A stretch of DNA of 64,000 nucleotides. Origin: Dactylis glomerata (taxonomy: Eukaryota > Streptophyta > Magnoliopsida > Poales > Poaceae). The stretch spans positions 796,918 to 860,917 of the forward strand of contig QXEO01000222.1 in the NCBI GenBank assembly GCA_007115705.1, in the 5' to 3' direction. The position numbers and the translations under genes are program-made. Below the pieces are notes generated by a model, which saw nothing but the letters and a program-made list of their open reading frames with translations, searched no databases and was not told the origin of the DNA. Below, piece by piece: positions 11,852 through 23,600 of the stretch (position 1 is its first letter; each line of letters begins with the position of its first letter).

Positions 11852-14414
11852 CCCCCCTCTCTGCCGTGCTCGCCCCACCCGAAACCCTAGCCTAAAACCA
11901 CCGCCAGGCCGTCGAGATCAAAGCCGCCACGCCGCCACTGTTAACCAAGGACGCCGATGAATAGCCGTAAATTCTAGCCTCCTCTCGATCCTTCTCTGCA
12001 ACACACTCCTTCACCTTAACCACGCGCATCTCTCTGACATACCCTCTTCCTCATTTGAGCTCCAGGATGACGAGGACGACCGTGTCTGGATCTTGCCGCC
12101 GCCCGACAAGAACTTCGGCGAGAAATCCCCGGAGCTCCAGAGCACCTCGAGCCATCAAAACTCGCCACCAGCTCCGCTTCATCATCCAGAAGCTTCGGTA
12201 CGAACCTCTCTTCCTAGATCCACCTCTACTCGTCGGAGTCCTCCGTGCTCTGCACGACTTGGTCCCGGTCTAACCCTCCAGCCGCTCCTCGCCGTCGTTA
12301 CTGGAAACCATCAAGATCGCCGATCACGTTTCTGAGATCGCCGCAACTCCCTGAAGACCGTCAAGTACTCCATCGCCGTCGAAACCCGCCGGAACACCCT
12401 TGCCGTGAAGCTCCAGTATGCTAGGACCTCGCCGTCGACCTTCTCCCGGTGAGTCCTCCCCCGATCTTCTCTCGACCGTCCGATCTTAGATCTAGGGCTC
12501 GGTTTAGATGACTTACCGAAGGGGTAAGTTTGAATCCTATGCGTCGATCATCACTTAGATCCAGCGGCCCAAAACGGCGATCCGCGCGAAGCGGTACCAT
12601 CGAATCAGAGAGCGCCAAGTGTCGGCCCCTAATATAACCCGTTGTGTTTTTCGATTTAAACTTTCAGAATAAGTTTGAAACTTGTTTAATTCATATCTTG
12701 AGATCTACATGTCCAATTTTAGCAAACTTTGCGTCTGTAGTTTCAGAAAAATGTGTAGATTCTATTTCCAGTATCTAGAACCTGTATAGTAGCTGTTTTA
12801 TATAGTGAATTGCTGCAAGCTTTAATTATGTGTTTTGGCTATTAAAAATAGTTGTAAAATTTATTTTGCAGTAAATCCTTTTGGGTTAGGTCCCTCTAAT
12901 ATTCCTTAGCACTGTAGCACGTCCAGATTATTTTTGGTAACTGTTATGCTACTTTTGTAACTTTAGTTTGTATATTTGATCTATTTGTGTGATGAAGATA
13001 TTTGGAGCTTTATAAATTAACTCTAAAACTTTGATGTCATCATGCATATAGTTAGCAACCAGAGAACATGCTAAGTGCCTTGTGGTGTTTAAAACACATT
13101 TGCATGCATACTTTTACTTTCATGATTGTTTCTGTTTGATATGTGCTTATGATGTTATATTTTATGTATAGATTGTGCTGAGTGCAACGAGTGTCTGTGT
13201 GACGAGTGCACCAACTCTTCTCCTCATCAAGGCAAGTGTCACTATGATTTCCCTTGTCCTACTGAAAGTTTTGTCTTGTAGCTTTTCTAGTAAAAGATGC
13301 ATGTGTAGGTGTTTTTATGATTTCTTATCTTTAGCTTGCTAGATTTTATGCTAAGTTTTTGTCTAGCTTGTTTAGCTTTGCATCTCCTAGTAGAATTGCT
13401 GCTGCTATAGGACTTTGCTTTTACACTTGTTGTGGGAAGGGTTAACACATATTTTGGCTAAGTGTTGAAAACCTTGTTTTGCAAAAACTAAGAAAACAAC
13501 TAAGTTAATGAACCACCTGGGTGGATGTGGCTTTGTTTGGATTATGTTGAGTGGTTCCCTGGGGTCATGTCATCGAACCTCTGAACCACCAGGTGTATCT
13601 GACTTGTGGACGGCCACCTAGGAGCAAAGAGATTGGAGACGTTCAAGTCGTGAAGCTTCCAATGCAACTACATGACATATGGGCTCTGTCTTGGTCAACA
13701 AAGCTGCAAGAACTCAAGCCAGGCGGACAGAGGGTGGTAGATGTTGGTAGGATGGAGCGCGTCTGTTTGGTCTGAGGGAATGCTTCTGAAAGGCCTCGTC
13801 TTAGTTTTCACTTGGCCATTTGAGGCAAAATGAGTCTCATGGCAAAACGGGTTAACTAAGTCTTGTGGGAAAAGTGCACCACCTCTGCAGAGTGTTTAGA
13901 ACTAAGTACTTAGCCGTGTCCCCGGTTACGGACAATTTTGAGTGACATGACATTGAAGCTGTTCAAGAATCTCCTCACCTCAATTTCTCTAAGTTAAAAT
14001 CTTGATGGGTGAACTTGGGTAGAAAAGGTCCTTCTGGACAAAATTTTGCTAAGGAAAATTTGAGTTTTACAAAGATAGGAAAAAGGCTTGCTTTTTGCTA
14101 AGTTAAACTCCACCTGGCCAAATAGCATATACGTGTAGGTGCCATTGAGTCCACCAAAGTGACATTTGCCAATACATTCAACGAATTGACCCTCCGTGGC
14201 TGCAACGTATCTTGTTGCAGGTGGCTACTATGAAGATTGAAGATTTCTGCGCTTCGGTCACGAGTCTTCGTCCAACACATATGCCTCCAGAGCTTGAAGA
14301 AAAGAAGACTTGAAGTTTATTTTACTTAGTCATTTTCTAGAGTTATAATAAGATTGTGGCTTTGTGCCTTATTGAGTTGTAAAAGACTATGTTATTTGTG
14401 GATCAAGCGTTGTA

Positions 14415-14419
14415 ATAAA
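14415..14419 (+). repeat. Target site duplication of A1, left copy (ATAAA)
   Basis: ATAAA directly before the TGTCGGGG start of A1 is repeated exactly at 27226-27230 after its CGACA end. Five base pairs is the usual size for Ty3/gypsy integrase. Confidence 0.92.
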
Positions 14420-15396
14420 TGTCGGGGGGATGACCCCCGGTAGGGTCAAGAGACTAGAGAGACACAAGGTCTATGATTGACTTTATGCCGGGTTATCAAG
14501 GAAGGGCCTGGCCGGAATATAAGAGCATCGGCCAGGCCGGCATATAATGTGTATCCCGGCTGGTGTCTGGATATGCCGGCATAGCCGGAATACTGATATA
14601 TGTGTGCCGGCATATACTCAGATATGCCGGCCTAACTATTTGGTGTGTTGTGCAGGAGCAGGGGAGGCCGGATTACCCGACCCTCGTAGGTCGTTGGTCC
14701 GGCATATAAGTCCTGGGTATGGCCAACGGTCATATCCGGGATGCTTAAGTCAACCAAGGTGTCACATCCCTACAATCAAGAAAGAAAACATCCAAGCATG
14801 GTAGCAGAGTAAGATGGCAGGGTGCACAGTGGAGGTTACCTACCCTCACTGTGCACAAGTACGAGCTTACCGCACGGAGGTAAGGCCACAGTTCAAGAGG
14901 TACAAGGTACAGGGATATGGCGTCCCATCGAGAGCAATCAGGGGCGAAGTCAAGGGTCTCTGCCATCGCCACCAGCTCCTGTTTGGAGTGTAGCCCTTGT
15001 CTTGTGGTCTTGTATGACCGTTGTAACCCTGGCCACCACTATATAAGGTGGCATAGGGAGCCCTGGTAAAGGGTGAGACGTTGGAAGGTGGGTAGCTGGT
15101 TGAACGTTGGCTGATAGTTGTTGGTTGGTCACTCTGTACTCCTACACTTAGCAGTTCATCTTCCTTCTCTAGCAGAGAGCTTGGAAGCACCATTGTGGTG
15201 TACTACATCGATCCATATATACAATCAGTAGAGCAGGAGTAGGGGTGTTATCTCCTTACGAGAGCCCCGAACCTGGGTAGATCAGTGTCTCTTTCTGTCG
15301 TGCTTTTTAGCTCGTTCCCCTCTCCCGAATCCTCCAGCATCTAGTCGGCCCCCATTTAAGCCATCCTATGGCATATGTTGTTTCACCACGACGACA
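14420..15396 (+). repeat. A1 5' LTR (977 bp)
   Basis: Starts TGTCGGGGGGATGACCCCC, an inverted repeat of CCCCC/GGGGG around ATGA, and ends CGACGACA. It is dense in the palindrome-like motif TATGCCGGCATA. Matches 26249-27225 except C/T in the CTATGG(C/T)ATATG segment. Confidence 0.93.
15040..15046 (+). promoter_or_regulatory. A1 LTR TATA box
   Basis: TATATAA in CCACTATATAAGGTGG. It is conserved at 26869 in the 3' LTR and, on the minus strand, at about 51883-51890 in A2. Likely sense promoter of family A. Confidence 0.65.
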
Positions 15397-15415
15397 TTTG
15401 GCGCCCACCGTAGGG
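15397..15415 (+). other. A1 primer binding site
   Basis: TTTGGCGCCCACCGTAGGG directly after the LTR. All Tat-type elements of this window have a version of it. The primer tRNA is not assigned. Confidence 0.75.
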
Positions 15416-15424
15416 CTGATCGAT

Positions 15425-15982
15425 ATGCTGGGCGGAGTGTTCATTCGGACGGGGTCTGTGATAGCAGCTTCGGGAGTGCGCGTGGTCTCTGGCCTCGTCC
15501 AGAGGCTAGGCTCGCTCAGTTTCGTCAGTGACAACGCCGGTTATCTCGGTGGCCGGCCGTTCCCCAGGGATGGCCGGATTATGTCTTTCGGTTCCCACGA
15601 GGTGTACGTGGGGACTGAGAGAATTTGCAGGAAGGAGGTGCTGGTGGCGTCGGATCCTCCGTCACATCGGCTGGCTCACGCTGGGCGTAGCGCTCGCTCA
15701 GTAGAGTCGGCTGAGGTGATGATGGCCGGCACATCCGTGCCGCCGGCGGAAGATGCCGGCAAAGCAGCAGCGGTCGGAGCTTCTCCTCCGGAGCCGCGGA
15801 AGGTCAAGAGGTCGGCGCGTCCTCCGTTGGAGCGTGCGGAGAACCTGGCCGGCATTTCCGGTGTGCCGGCTAGGGGTGAGGTTCTTTTTCCTATCATCGA
15901 CGGGGATCTTCTTCATCTGCTCAGGGGCTCGACATCAGCAACGCCTCCGAGCATAGCAGGTCTTCTTCAACTCCCGGGCTGA
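15425..15982 (+). pseudogene. A1 gag N-terminal fragment
   Basis: Starts at the ATG of MLGGVFIRTGSV and matches the N-terminus of the A2 gag closely. It then stops after ~186 codons where A2 continues for another 1,000. The same frame is open back through the PBS into the LTR (ATG at 15368), as in A2. I chose the internal ATG because it follows the PBS; the upstream one is possible if the transcript includes it. No capsid domain, knuckle or protease remains. Confidence 0.8.
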
Positions 15983-17943
15983 CCTCAACTCGCCCGGGCC
16001 AGCATACGGCTGTCCCGGATCTACATCGGCATCTCCAGGCCGGCACTCGGCTTCCTCTGGTCAGCATATCCTGCGTCCCGGCCAGCATATCCGGTGTCCT
16101 GGCCAGCATATCCTGCGTTCTGGCCAGCATATCCTGTGTCCTGGCCAGTATATCTTATGTCCCGGCCGGCACATTCTATGTTAGTCGTACCAGGGGACTG
16201 TTCAGCCTTTGCCTCGAGCATCTGCTGGTACATCAAGCTTCCTCAACGGTGCATGCAAGTAAGTATTTATGCTGGTTTACTCCATATCCTGGTCAGCTTA
16301 TCTGAAAGTTAATGTCCCCGTAATAGAAAAATAGCTCTGGGGCTAGGCTAAAGCCCAGCAAGTTGCTTCTCAAGTACTGTACCAGTATATATTAGTTCGC
16401 ATGCTAGCATATCAGCTTTCCAGTTTCCTCCTGTATGTCTGTTTATATGCCAGTTGCAGTATGTCTACATTTATATGCCGGCACATGAGTGCCTAGTTCT
16501 TTCCTATGAGTTGCCAAGTTAGCTTATATGTCAATCTCAGTCTATATGCCAAGTGCTTTATTTCAAGAGTTATATGCCGAGTGCAATGGGCTATATGCCA
16601 AACTCCATATGCTAGATTGCAAATATGCCAAATACTATGACCATCGCTATGTCTTTTAGAATGACTACAGAACAGGTTGGATATTTCATCATATATACCG
16701 GCTATGACTCTCCATATTGCCATTACAAGAAGAAATTGCTATTATACCACCAGGGCTTCAGTTTATATCTCAGTGTCTCAGGTATTTCAGTATGCCGGCA
16801 TATCATGGCAAAGAGAAAAATTTCAGTATACCGGCATATGTTATATTTTATGTCCCAGCCAGCATATCTCAAAGTCTCAGGTCTCAGGTATTTCAGTTTG
16901 TTAGTACATCAGGTTATTAAGTGATATCTTGAGTCATATGTGTTTCAGTATGCCGGCATGTCGTGGCAAAAGCAAAGTTTTAGTATGCCAGCATATCATG
17001 GCAAAATGTCAGTATGCCAACATATCATGGCAAGAGCAAAATCTCAGTATGTCGACATATCATGGCATCGACCAAAATCCCCAATCACCGTTTATTTCGG
17101 TTTGCCAGCATATCAAGGCATCTATCAATAACTCATATCGTCGTTTATTTTGGCATGCCAGCATATCACGGCATTCTATAATCCTTTCAGTTATCGCCAA
17201 TTCTGGCACAGTAATATATCGAGACATCGATCTCAAAGTTAACAAGCATCATATCTTTTATCATATCCGGTTTCATAGAGTATCCCGGTTTAGCATATTA
17301 ACATGTCTTATCGTTTTTGCATACTAACAAGTGCCCAGCGATGGCACAGCCCAAGAGGCATATCAGTATACCGGCATTGTCAAAGCAGACAATGTCGATG
17401 AGACATAGCCTGAGAGGCAAAGCGTCGATGTAAAGCCCAAAGAGGCAAATAGCTCAAAAGGCAAAAGCAGCCTAAAAGGCATGTCAGTATACCGGCATTG
17501 TCAAAGCAGACAATGTCGATGAGACATGGCCTGAGAGGCAAAGTGTTGATATAAAGCCCAAGAGGCAAAGTAGCCCGAGAGGCAAAAGTAGCCCAAGAGG
17601 CAGAGCAGCCCAAGAGGCAAATAGCTCAAGAGGTAAAGTATCGATATGGCCAAAGAAGGCAAAGCAGTATGCCGGCATTGTCGAAGCAGACGATGTCGAT
17701 GAGACATAGCCCAAGAGGCAAAGTGTCGATATAGCCAAAGAAGGCACAATAGTATTTTGAGATAGCCCGCGAAGGCTAGCATATCACGTATATGAGTATA
17801 TGTCAAACGGGAGATTGCCTATGATGGCATGAGATAGAATCAGGCCTATGCAGGCCAGCATATCAGTTTTTTTGTGAATATGTGAGTTTGGGACTTTGGT
17901 ATATTTCTTGTTGAAGCCTGTGCGCGACTCTACGAGTCCCCCA
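15983..17943 (+). repeat. A1 repetitive spacer replacing gag-protease-RT
   Basis: No gene. 16062-16187 is a tandem array of six 21-bp units (CAGCATATCCTGCGTCCCGGC and variants). 16780-17190 has irregular repeats around GCCGGCATATCATGGCA. 17335-17765 has larger units: three near-copies of a GGCATTGTC...GATGAGACATAG(C/G) block with interspersed AGCCCAAGAGGCAAA copies. The motif TGCCGGCATA recurs throughout and ties this filler to family-A LTRs and introns. Confidence 0.8.
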
Positions 17944-19984
17944 CACTATCAGAAGATGACTTATGGAGTCTATATGGCGGCCAAGAAGCTCAAGCATTAC
18001 TTCCAAGAGCATCCAATCCGGGTAGTGGCCGAGGCCCCTATCTCGGAGATCATAAGCATCAAATAATGTGGCGGAATATGAGGCACTTGTGCATGGCCTG
18101 AAGGTGTCTAAGGACATAGGAATTCGCCGGATTATGTGCTTCGGGGATTCTGACTTAGTGATTCAGCAGTGTTCCGGCATATGGGACGCGCATGATGCTA
18201 ACATGGCATCATACCGTTTCCTAGTGCAGCAGTTAAGTGGTTATTTTGAAGGTTGTGAGTTCCGGCACGTTCTCCGGGCTCAGAACGATGCAGCCGATGC
18301 ATTATCCAAGCTGGGGTCTTCCCGAGATTCAATCCCACCCGGCATTTCGCTGGAGCATCTGAGGAAGCCATCGATCAAACCCTCGCCGGAGTCATCCTCC
18401 ATTTATGTCCCGCCAGGTCCTGACGAAGCAGTTCCAATGGACATAGATGCCGGAGCCAAGACGGATAACCCGGGGACTGTTTCCTCAGTCCCGGGGACTG
18501 GGCCGGCATATGCTGTTAGTACAGTATTCCGGAGCAAAGCTAAAGGCAAGGGTAAAATGTGCCTAGAGGTTGTGCCGGTATACCCGGGGACTGCTCCGGC
18601 ATACCCGGGGACTGATTCTTCAGTCCCGGGGACTTCGCAGCCCATGGAGATCGATTATGTGTCGGTCGAAATGATGGAAATAGATCAGGCAGTGTTCACT
18701 GTCAGGGAAGTGCCCTCATGGGCACGTCCTATCATGAACTTCATGGTGGATGGTCAAGTGCCGGCGGATGAAACCGAGGCCCGCCGGGTTATGAGGAGAT
18801 CCAAAGCGTATACCATCATCAACAAAGAAATATACAAGAGAAGTACCACCGGAGTATTGCAGAGATGTGTCGAATCTGCGGAGGGTCTGGAGATGCTCCG
18901 GGAAATTCACCAGGGGGAGTGTGGTCACCATGCTTCGTCCAGGGCATTGGTGGCAAAGGTATTCCGGCATGGCTTCTATTGGCCAACGGCACTGCAAGAG
19001 GCAGAAAACTTGGTCCGGAAATGTAATGGGTGTCAAAGATATGCCCACCAGATTCATCAGCCGGCATCTGCCCTGAAAACTATCCCAATAACCTGGCCCT
19101 TTGCTGTTTGGGGTCTGGATATGGTCGGGGCTTTTAAGCCGGCCAGAGGGAAAATGACCCATATCCTGGTCATGGTGGACAAGTTCACCAAGTGGATTGA
19201 AGTGAAGCCCATAAGCAAGTGTGATGGTCACACAGCAGTGAAATTCTTAAAGGATATAATCTTGAGATATGGTGTTCCTCATAGCATCATCACTGACAAT
19301 GGGTCAAACTTTGCCCAAGGGCCATTTGCCAGATTTTGTGAGGAGGTGGGAATCCGGCTGGACGTTGCGTCGGTTGCCCACCCTTGTGCCAATGGCCAAG
19401 TAGAGAGATCGAATGGGCTAGTATTATCCGGCATAAAACCCCGGCTGATAGAGCCCCTGGAGAAAACTCCGGGATGTTGGCTAGATGAGCTGCCAGCAGT
19501 GCTGTGGAGTTTAAGAACAACTCCGAATAGATCAACAGGCTACACACCATTTTTCCTGGTGTATGGAGCAGAAGCTGTGCTTCCAACAGATGTAATACAT
19601 GATGCACCAAGAATAGTGCTATATACTGAGGAAGAGGCTAAAGAAGCCAGAGAAAATGATGTTGATCTGCTAGAGGAAGCAAGGGAAATAACTCTGTCAA
19701 GAACAGCAGTATATCAGCAGAACCTCAGACGCTATCATGCGCAGAAGGTAAATCCAAGGAGATTTCAAGAGGGAGATCTAGTACTCCGGCTAACGCAAGG
19801 AACAGAAGGCCGGCATAAGTTAACTCCTCCATGGGAGGGGCCATTCATTGTGAGCAGAGCTCTGCACAATGATGCCTATTATCTTATAGATGCGCAGGAC
19901 CCCAAGAAGAATAAGGCGGACAGGTCCGGAGAAGAAACCAAGAGGCCATGGAACATAGCTCTACTGCGCCCCTTTTACTCCTGA
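17944..19984 (+). pseudogene. A1 pol fragment: broken RNase H plus intact integrase
   Basis: 17944-18054 matches the RT/RNase H connection of A2 (HYQKMTYGVYMAAKKL). A deletion then removes about 100 residues, including the first RNase H aspartate (HFDGSK in A2), and shifts frame. From 18056 the frame is open to 19984. It keeps the later RNase H motifs (AEYEALVHG, GDSDLVIQQ), a linker rich in PGT repeats, and a full integrase: HHCC finger (GHHAS...CNGCQR), catalytic D near 19118, D at 19295 and E at 19403 with 35 residues between the last two, and a C-terminal domain ending RPFYS. The integrase could still be functional if translated; RNase H could not. Confidence 0.85.
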
Positions 19985-20635
19985 GCAACACAATGTATGT
20001 ATTTCCATATTTTCCTTTGTATACCGGCGTGTTGTGCCGGCACAAGACTAATGAATGAAATACCGGCATCCCGAAGAAGCCGGGTAACTAGCTCCGAGGT
20101 ATATTTGTGGTTTATTTACAGTTTTTTGTTTTATGCCGGCTGGCTTTATTTGAATGTTTCCTATGTCGGCCTAGTAATGTGTCGGCACCAAAGGCCACTC
20201 TTCGACTCAGCTGCTGTCCGAAACCCGGCTTCATGGCTAGCAAGAGTAGATGCCGGAGATTGTCTACACATGGAAAACGGCTAAGGAAATGTAAAGCAAG
20301 CGAACCGACATTTTCGTTAAAGCTAAAGTTAAAATTTAAAGTGTCGGATGATTTGAAGTCTAAGTCTCAAAGTTAAAGTACTGTATGTTCGAGGAAGCAA
20401 CCTTGAGACTCATACGTCGAAAGCCAATTAAGGTAGACAAGTAGCCAAGGTTGTGAAATTGAGGAAACAGGAAAACAACTCGGTGACTTAGCCAAAAGAT
20501 GATCCGGCATTAGTAACAAGCAAACCAAGATAAAACTTGTTCAGATAGCAAACCAAAGGAAATTAAACGTGTTTATTACATCTGCACCCGGCATACCGGG
20601 GATCTGATAAAACTTAAAGTTTTTATGCTCCAAAG
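19985..20635. other. A1 tail-to-tail spacer
   Basis: Lies between the integrase stop and the antisense gene stop. No gene. It contains several GCCGGCAT-type motifs. Its counterpart in A2 is 43890-44525, which is similar in length, so it belongs to the family and probably holds both 3' UTRs. Confidence 0.65.
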
Positions 20636-23600
20636 TCAAGGAGCAGTGGCAGAAGCAGAGCCGCCGGCAGGTGGAGCGGTAGCAGTGGAAGTGTCGGCTT
20701 CAGGTGTGCCGGACCCAGCAGATGGAATGGAGCCATCACCTCCGCCCGGGGCAGATGCCTGTTCCGGGACATCAGTGTCGGCTTCCTCAGCTTCATCTTC
20801 ATCTTGGCTGGAGTCGGAACCCTCAGCAGCGGCAGATGTCCCGGCTTCGTCATTCTTCTCCGGCTCGCGGATGTCCCGGACGAATTTGTCGGTGTCGGCA
20901 TAGTCCACATAGCTGTGGGCCAACTCTCGCCGGCGCCGGATATGTTCCGGATCCGTGGTCCAGATGGATCCTTCGCGCACGGTGCGCAAAGTCTCCAAGT
21001 CTGCCTTTTCATACCAAGACAAGAAGTAGCTGAGGGCTTCGTCAGCTCCAACCCTCGCGCCGGAATCTCGCCACTCCCGGAGGCGAACCTTGGCAAGCTG
21101 CAGGTCGTTGCCGAGGTCAACCGGATCAGTGGGAGTCCTTTGTCCCGGCCAGAGGGCAGAGAATGCCTCCTGGGCGCCGTAGAAGAGCTCTTCAGTGTAA
21201 AGGGTCATGGCCTCCTTCCGGGACTGCAGGGCCAGCAGCTGTTCCGACATGTCCCAGTTGGGTGAGTCAACCGGAACACCCCGGTTTTCTCGGTCCAACT
21301 GCAAAGCCCTCTCAACGTCAGCGACGGAAGCGGGAAACATGCCTGCAGAATAGAAACAATGTTAGCAAAAGGAAAATATGTCGGCATAGATGCTATGCCG
21401 AAAAAGATTACACTATGTCGGAAAGGATAAAAGGGGAAGGATTTGAAGCTTACGGGCAAGGTCGGCATTCAGCTGCGCAACTGTAACCTCCCATTTGGTG
21501 GCCTGCTCCTTCAGGCTATGCAGTTCAGCATGGGCGGTGGCGGCATCAGTCTCGGAGGTAACAAGCAGGGTCTGGGTTTTCTTCAGTAGGCCCTCCCTCT
21601 GTTCCTTTTCGTCCAGCAGCTCGGTGATCCGGCCCTTCAACTGCTCAACCTCGGCCTTGTGACCGGCATCCCGGTCGTCCAGTTGCTTGGCCACATCCAC
21701 CGAGGACACACAATCCTGGTGGCGTGCCTCCAGTGCAGCCTTCTCATCTGCAAAGATTTCAAGTTAAGAGGATTTGAAGAAAGAAAACAGTGACAAAGAG
21801 GGATTTGAAGTATAAAGTAGCTATCCGGGTAACAGCAGGATCCGGCATACCAGTAAGCTCTTTCACCCTCGTAAGAAGCGGGGCGACTTGTTTTTCAGAG
21901 CCAGCTGCAGAATGTCGGCACAAGGTTATGTGTCGGTAAGAAGAAGTATTGCAAAGTAAAGAGAGGAAAGATATCCGGCATATAGCGGTATGTCGGCAGA
22001 GATTACCTTTCAGGGACAGCTCCAGCTGAAGCTTGCTGTGTGCGTCGGAAAGCTTCCGATGCTCGCACACCAAGTCATGGAATATGTTGGCCCGGGTGTT
22101 GTTCATGAGCTGCAAAAATGCCGGGATTTGAAATGTCAGCAGAGAAATTTGACATGATAATTAAATTGAAGATTTTATCAAGTGATCATTCTTTTAAAGA
22201 CCCGGCACAGGTGCTGCGCACCTATCCCGGCTCTCGGTGACTAGGATTTGAAGCTCGGATCGAGCTTATATCCCGGTCAAGAGGATTTGAAAGATAATAG
22301 AGATGTGAAATTGTTAAAGACCCGGCACAGGTGCTGCGCACCTATCCCGGCTCTCGGTGACTAGGATTTGAAGCTCGGATCGAGCTTATATCCCGGTCAG
22401 GATGATTTGAAAGATAATAGAGATGTGAAATTGTTAAAGACCCGGCACAGGTGCTGCGCACCTATCCCGGCCCTCGGTGACTAGGATTTGAAGCTCGGAT
22501 CGAGCTCATATGTCGGCAGTTAATTCAAAAGAAGCTAGCTAAAGGACTATGAGAAAATCCCGGATGTCCATATCCCGGACAGCCGACATTTTCGGGGACT
22601 GGGGATATGTGTGTAAATAGAGAGGACTTACGTTGGTGGCAGAGGCCAACTTGTGAAGTCTTTGCTGGATGCTGAGGAGCTCGCTGGCGATCGGTATGGG
22701 CTTCGCTGCCAGGAAGTCGCTTGGGTCGCCACTGGTCTTGGCTTCGGCCAGCTTCTTGCTCCTTGAGTCCGCAGTGTCCATGTTGCTGGCGTCGTTCCAC
22801 TTGATGCACTGCTCCTTAAGAGAGCCGAGGCTCTCATCACTTTTCGTCGCAAGAGGGACGAGGCCCTCGAGTTCTGGGGTGTCGAAGAAGCTTTTCCGGT
22901 ACCCCGGCCGGGCTGCTGCCCTGCCAAGATGCAGGGCCAGAGCAGAGCTGGTCTGGGACGCTGCCTTAGGAGGAGCAGTTGTGGCAGATGGTGTGCCGGA
23001 CTTGGCCATCCGAATCTTCAACGTGCCGGTCCGGGCCGGGGCAGTGGACTTGGCCGGTGCAGTGGTCTTGGCCGGTGCTGGTGGCTTGTCAGCTGGAGGA
23101 GTCTCGGGTGCGGGCTGTTCCGGCGCGGCCGGTGCTTCTTGGCCAGCGGGAGCAGGATCCGGAAAAGTCCGGACTTCCGGCACTAAAGGGCCTTTGCCCT
23201 TGATGTCTGTGCCGGCGCTCTTGTCGCTTGCGCCGGCGTCGTCAGTTGTGCCGGCGTCGCTGGTGGGCGCGCCGGAGTCTGGGGCTTCTTGATGGGCTCC
23301 TGTGTCCATGTGGACATCAGGAGCCGGAGCTTCCTGTTGAGCCCCCGAGTCCATGTGGACGTCGGGGGCAGAAGTGTCTTGTGCCGGCGAAGGGACGTCC
23401 TTCGCCGGGGAGGTGGTCTTGTCGGGCGCAGGCGAAGATGCCGGCGCCGGAGAAGTCGTCTGACTGGCAGAGGGAATGTCGGAGGTACCAGGGGCAACGG
23501 GCTTGGTAACCTTCGGGTCGCCACTCAAGCCAGAAGCTTGTTCCGGCTCAAGAGGAGCACTGAAAGAGAGAAAACACCAAGTCAGTAATACAAACAAGAG

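Larger units (their letters stand above)
6881..14419 (+). mobile_element. Element D: Tekay/Del-type chromovirus (main segment)
   Basis: Sense order is coiled-coil ORF remnant, intron-like gap, gag with zinc knuckle, protease, RT, RNase H, integrase C-terminus with chromodomain, polypurine tract and a >3 kb 3' LTR. Chromodomain and LTR start TGTAACATACC place it in the Tekay/Del chromovirus clade. The 5' LTR lies outside the window, beyond B. The 3' LTR is interrupted by A1 and resumes at 27231. D is probably inserted in C3, because C3 sequence begins right after its 3' end. Confidence 0.85.
11332..14419 (+). repeat. D 3' LTR, first part, cut by A1
   Basis: Begins TGTAACATACC after the polypurine tract and runs ~3.1 kb without a convincing gene. 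The U3 part includes an A/G-rich run near 11565-11600. A promoter-like TATA box follows and then a GC-rich leader ending in AT-rich sequence. Short frames here look like chance. The LTR continues at 27231 after A1 and one copy of its target duplication. Confidence 0.8.

Noticed and set aside
12055..13775. Small plus-strand ORFs in the D 3' LTR
   Set aside because: Short, no recognisable domain, not conserved elsewhere in the window; LTR leader sequence is the simpler reading.
14547..15193. Open frames of 60-108 codons repeated in both A1 LTRs (also at 26376-27022)
   Set aside because: They duplicate only because the LTRs are identical. No domain, overlapping frames on both strands, and not kept in the A2 LTR.
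17380..17806. Leucine-rich, membrane-like minus-strand ORFs in the A1 spacer
   Set aside because: They arise from the AAGAGGC tandem repeats read in three frames, with no start context or counterpart in A2.
22194..22510. Possible CRISPR-like or satellite array
   Set aside because: Contiguous 120-bp tandem units without spacers, within an intron of a plant retrotransposon gene.
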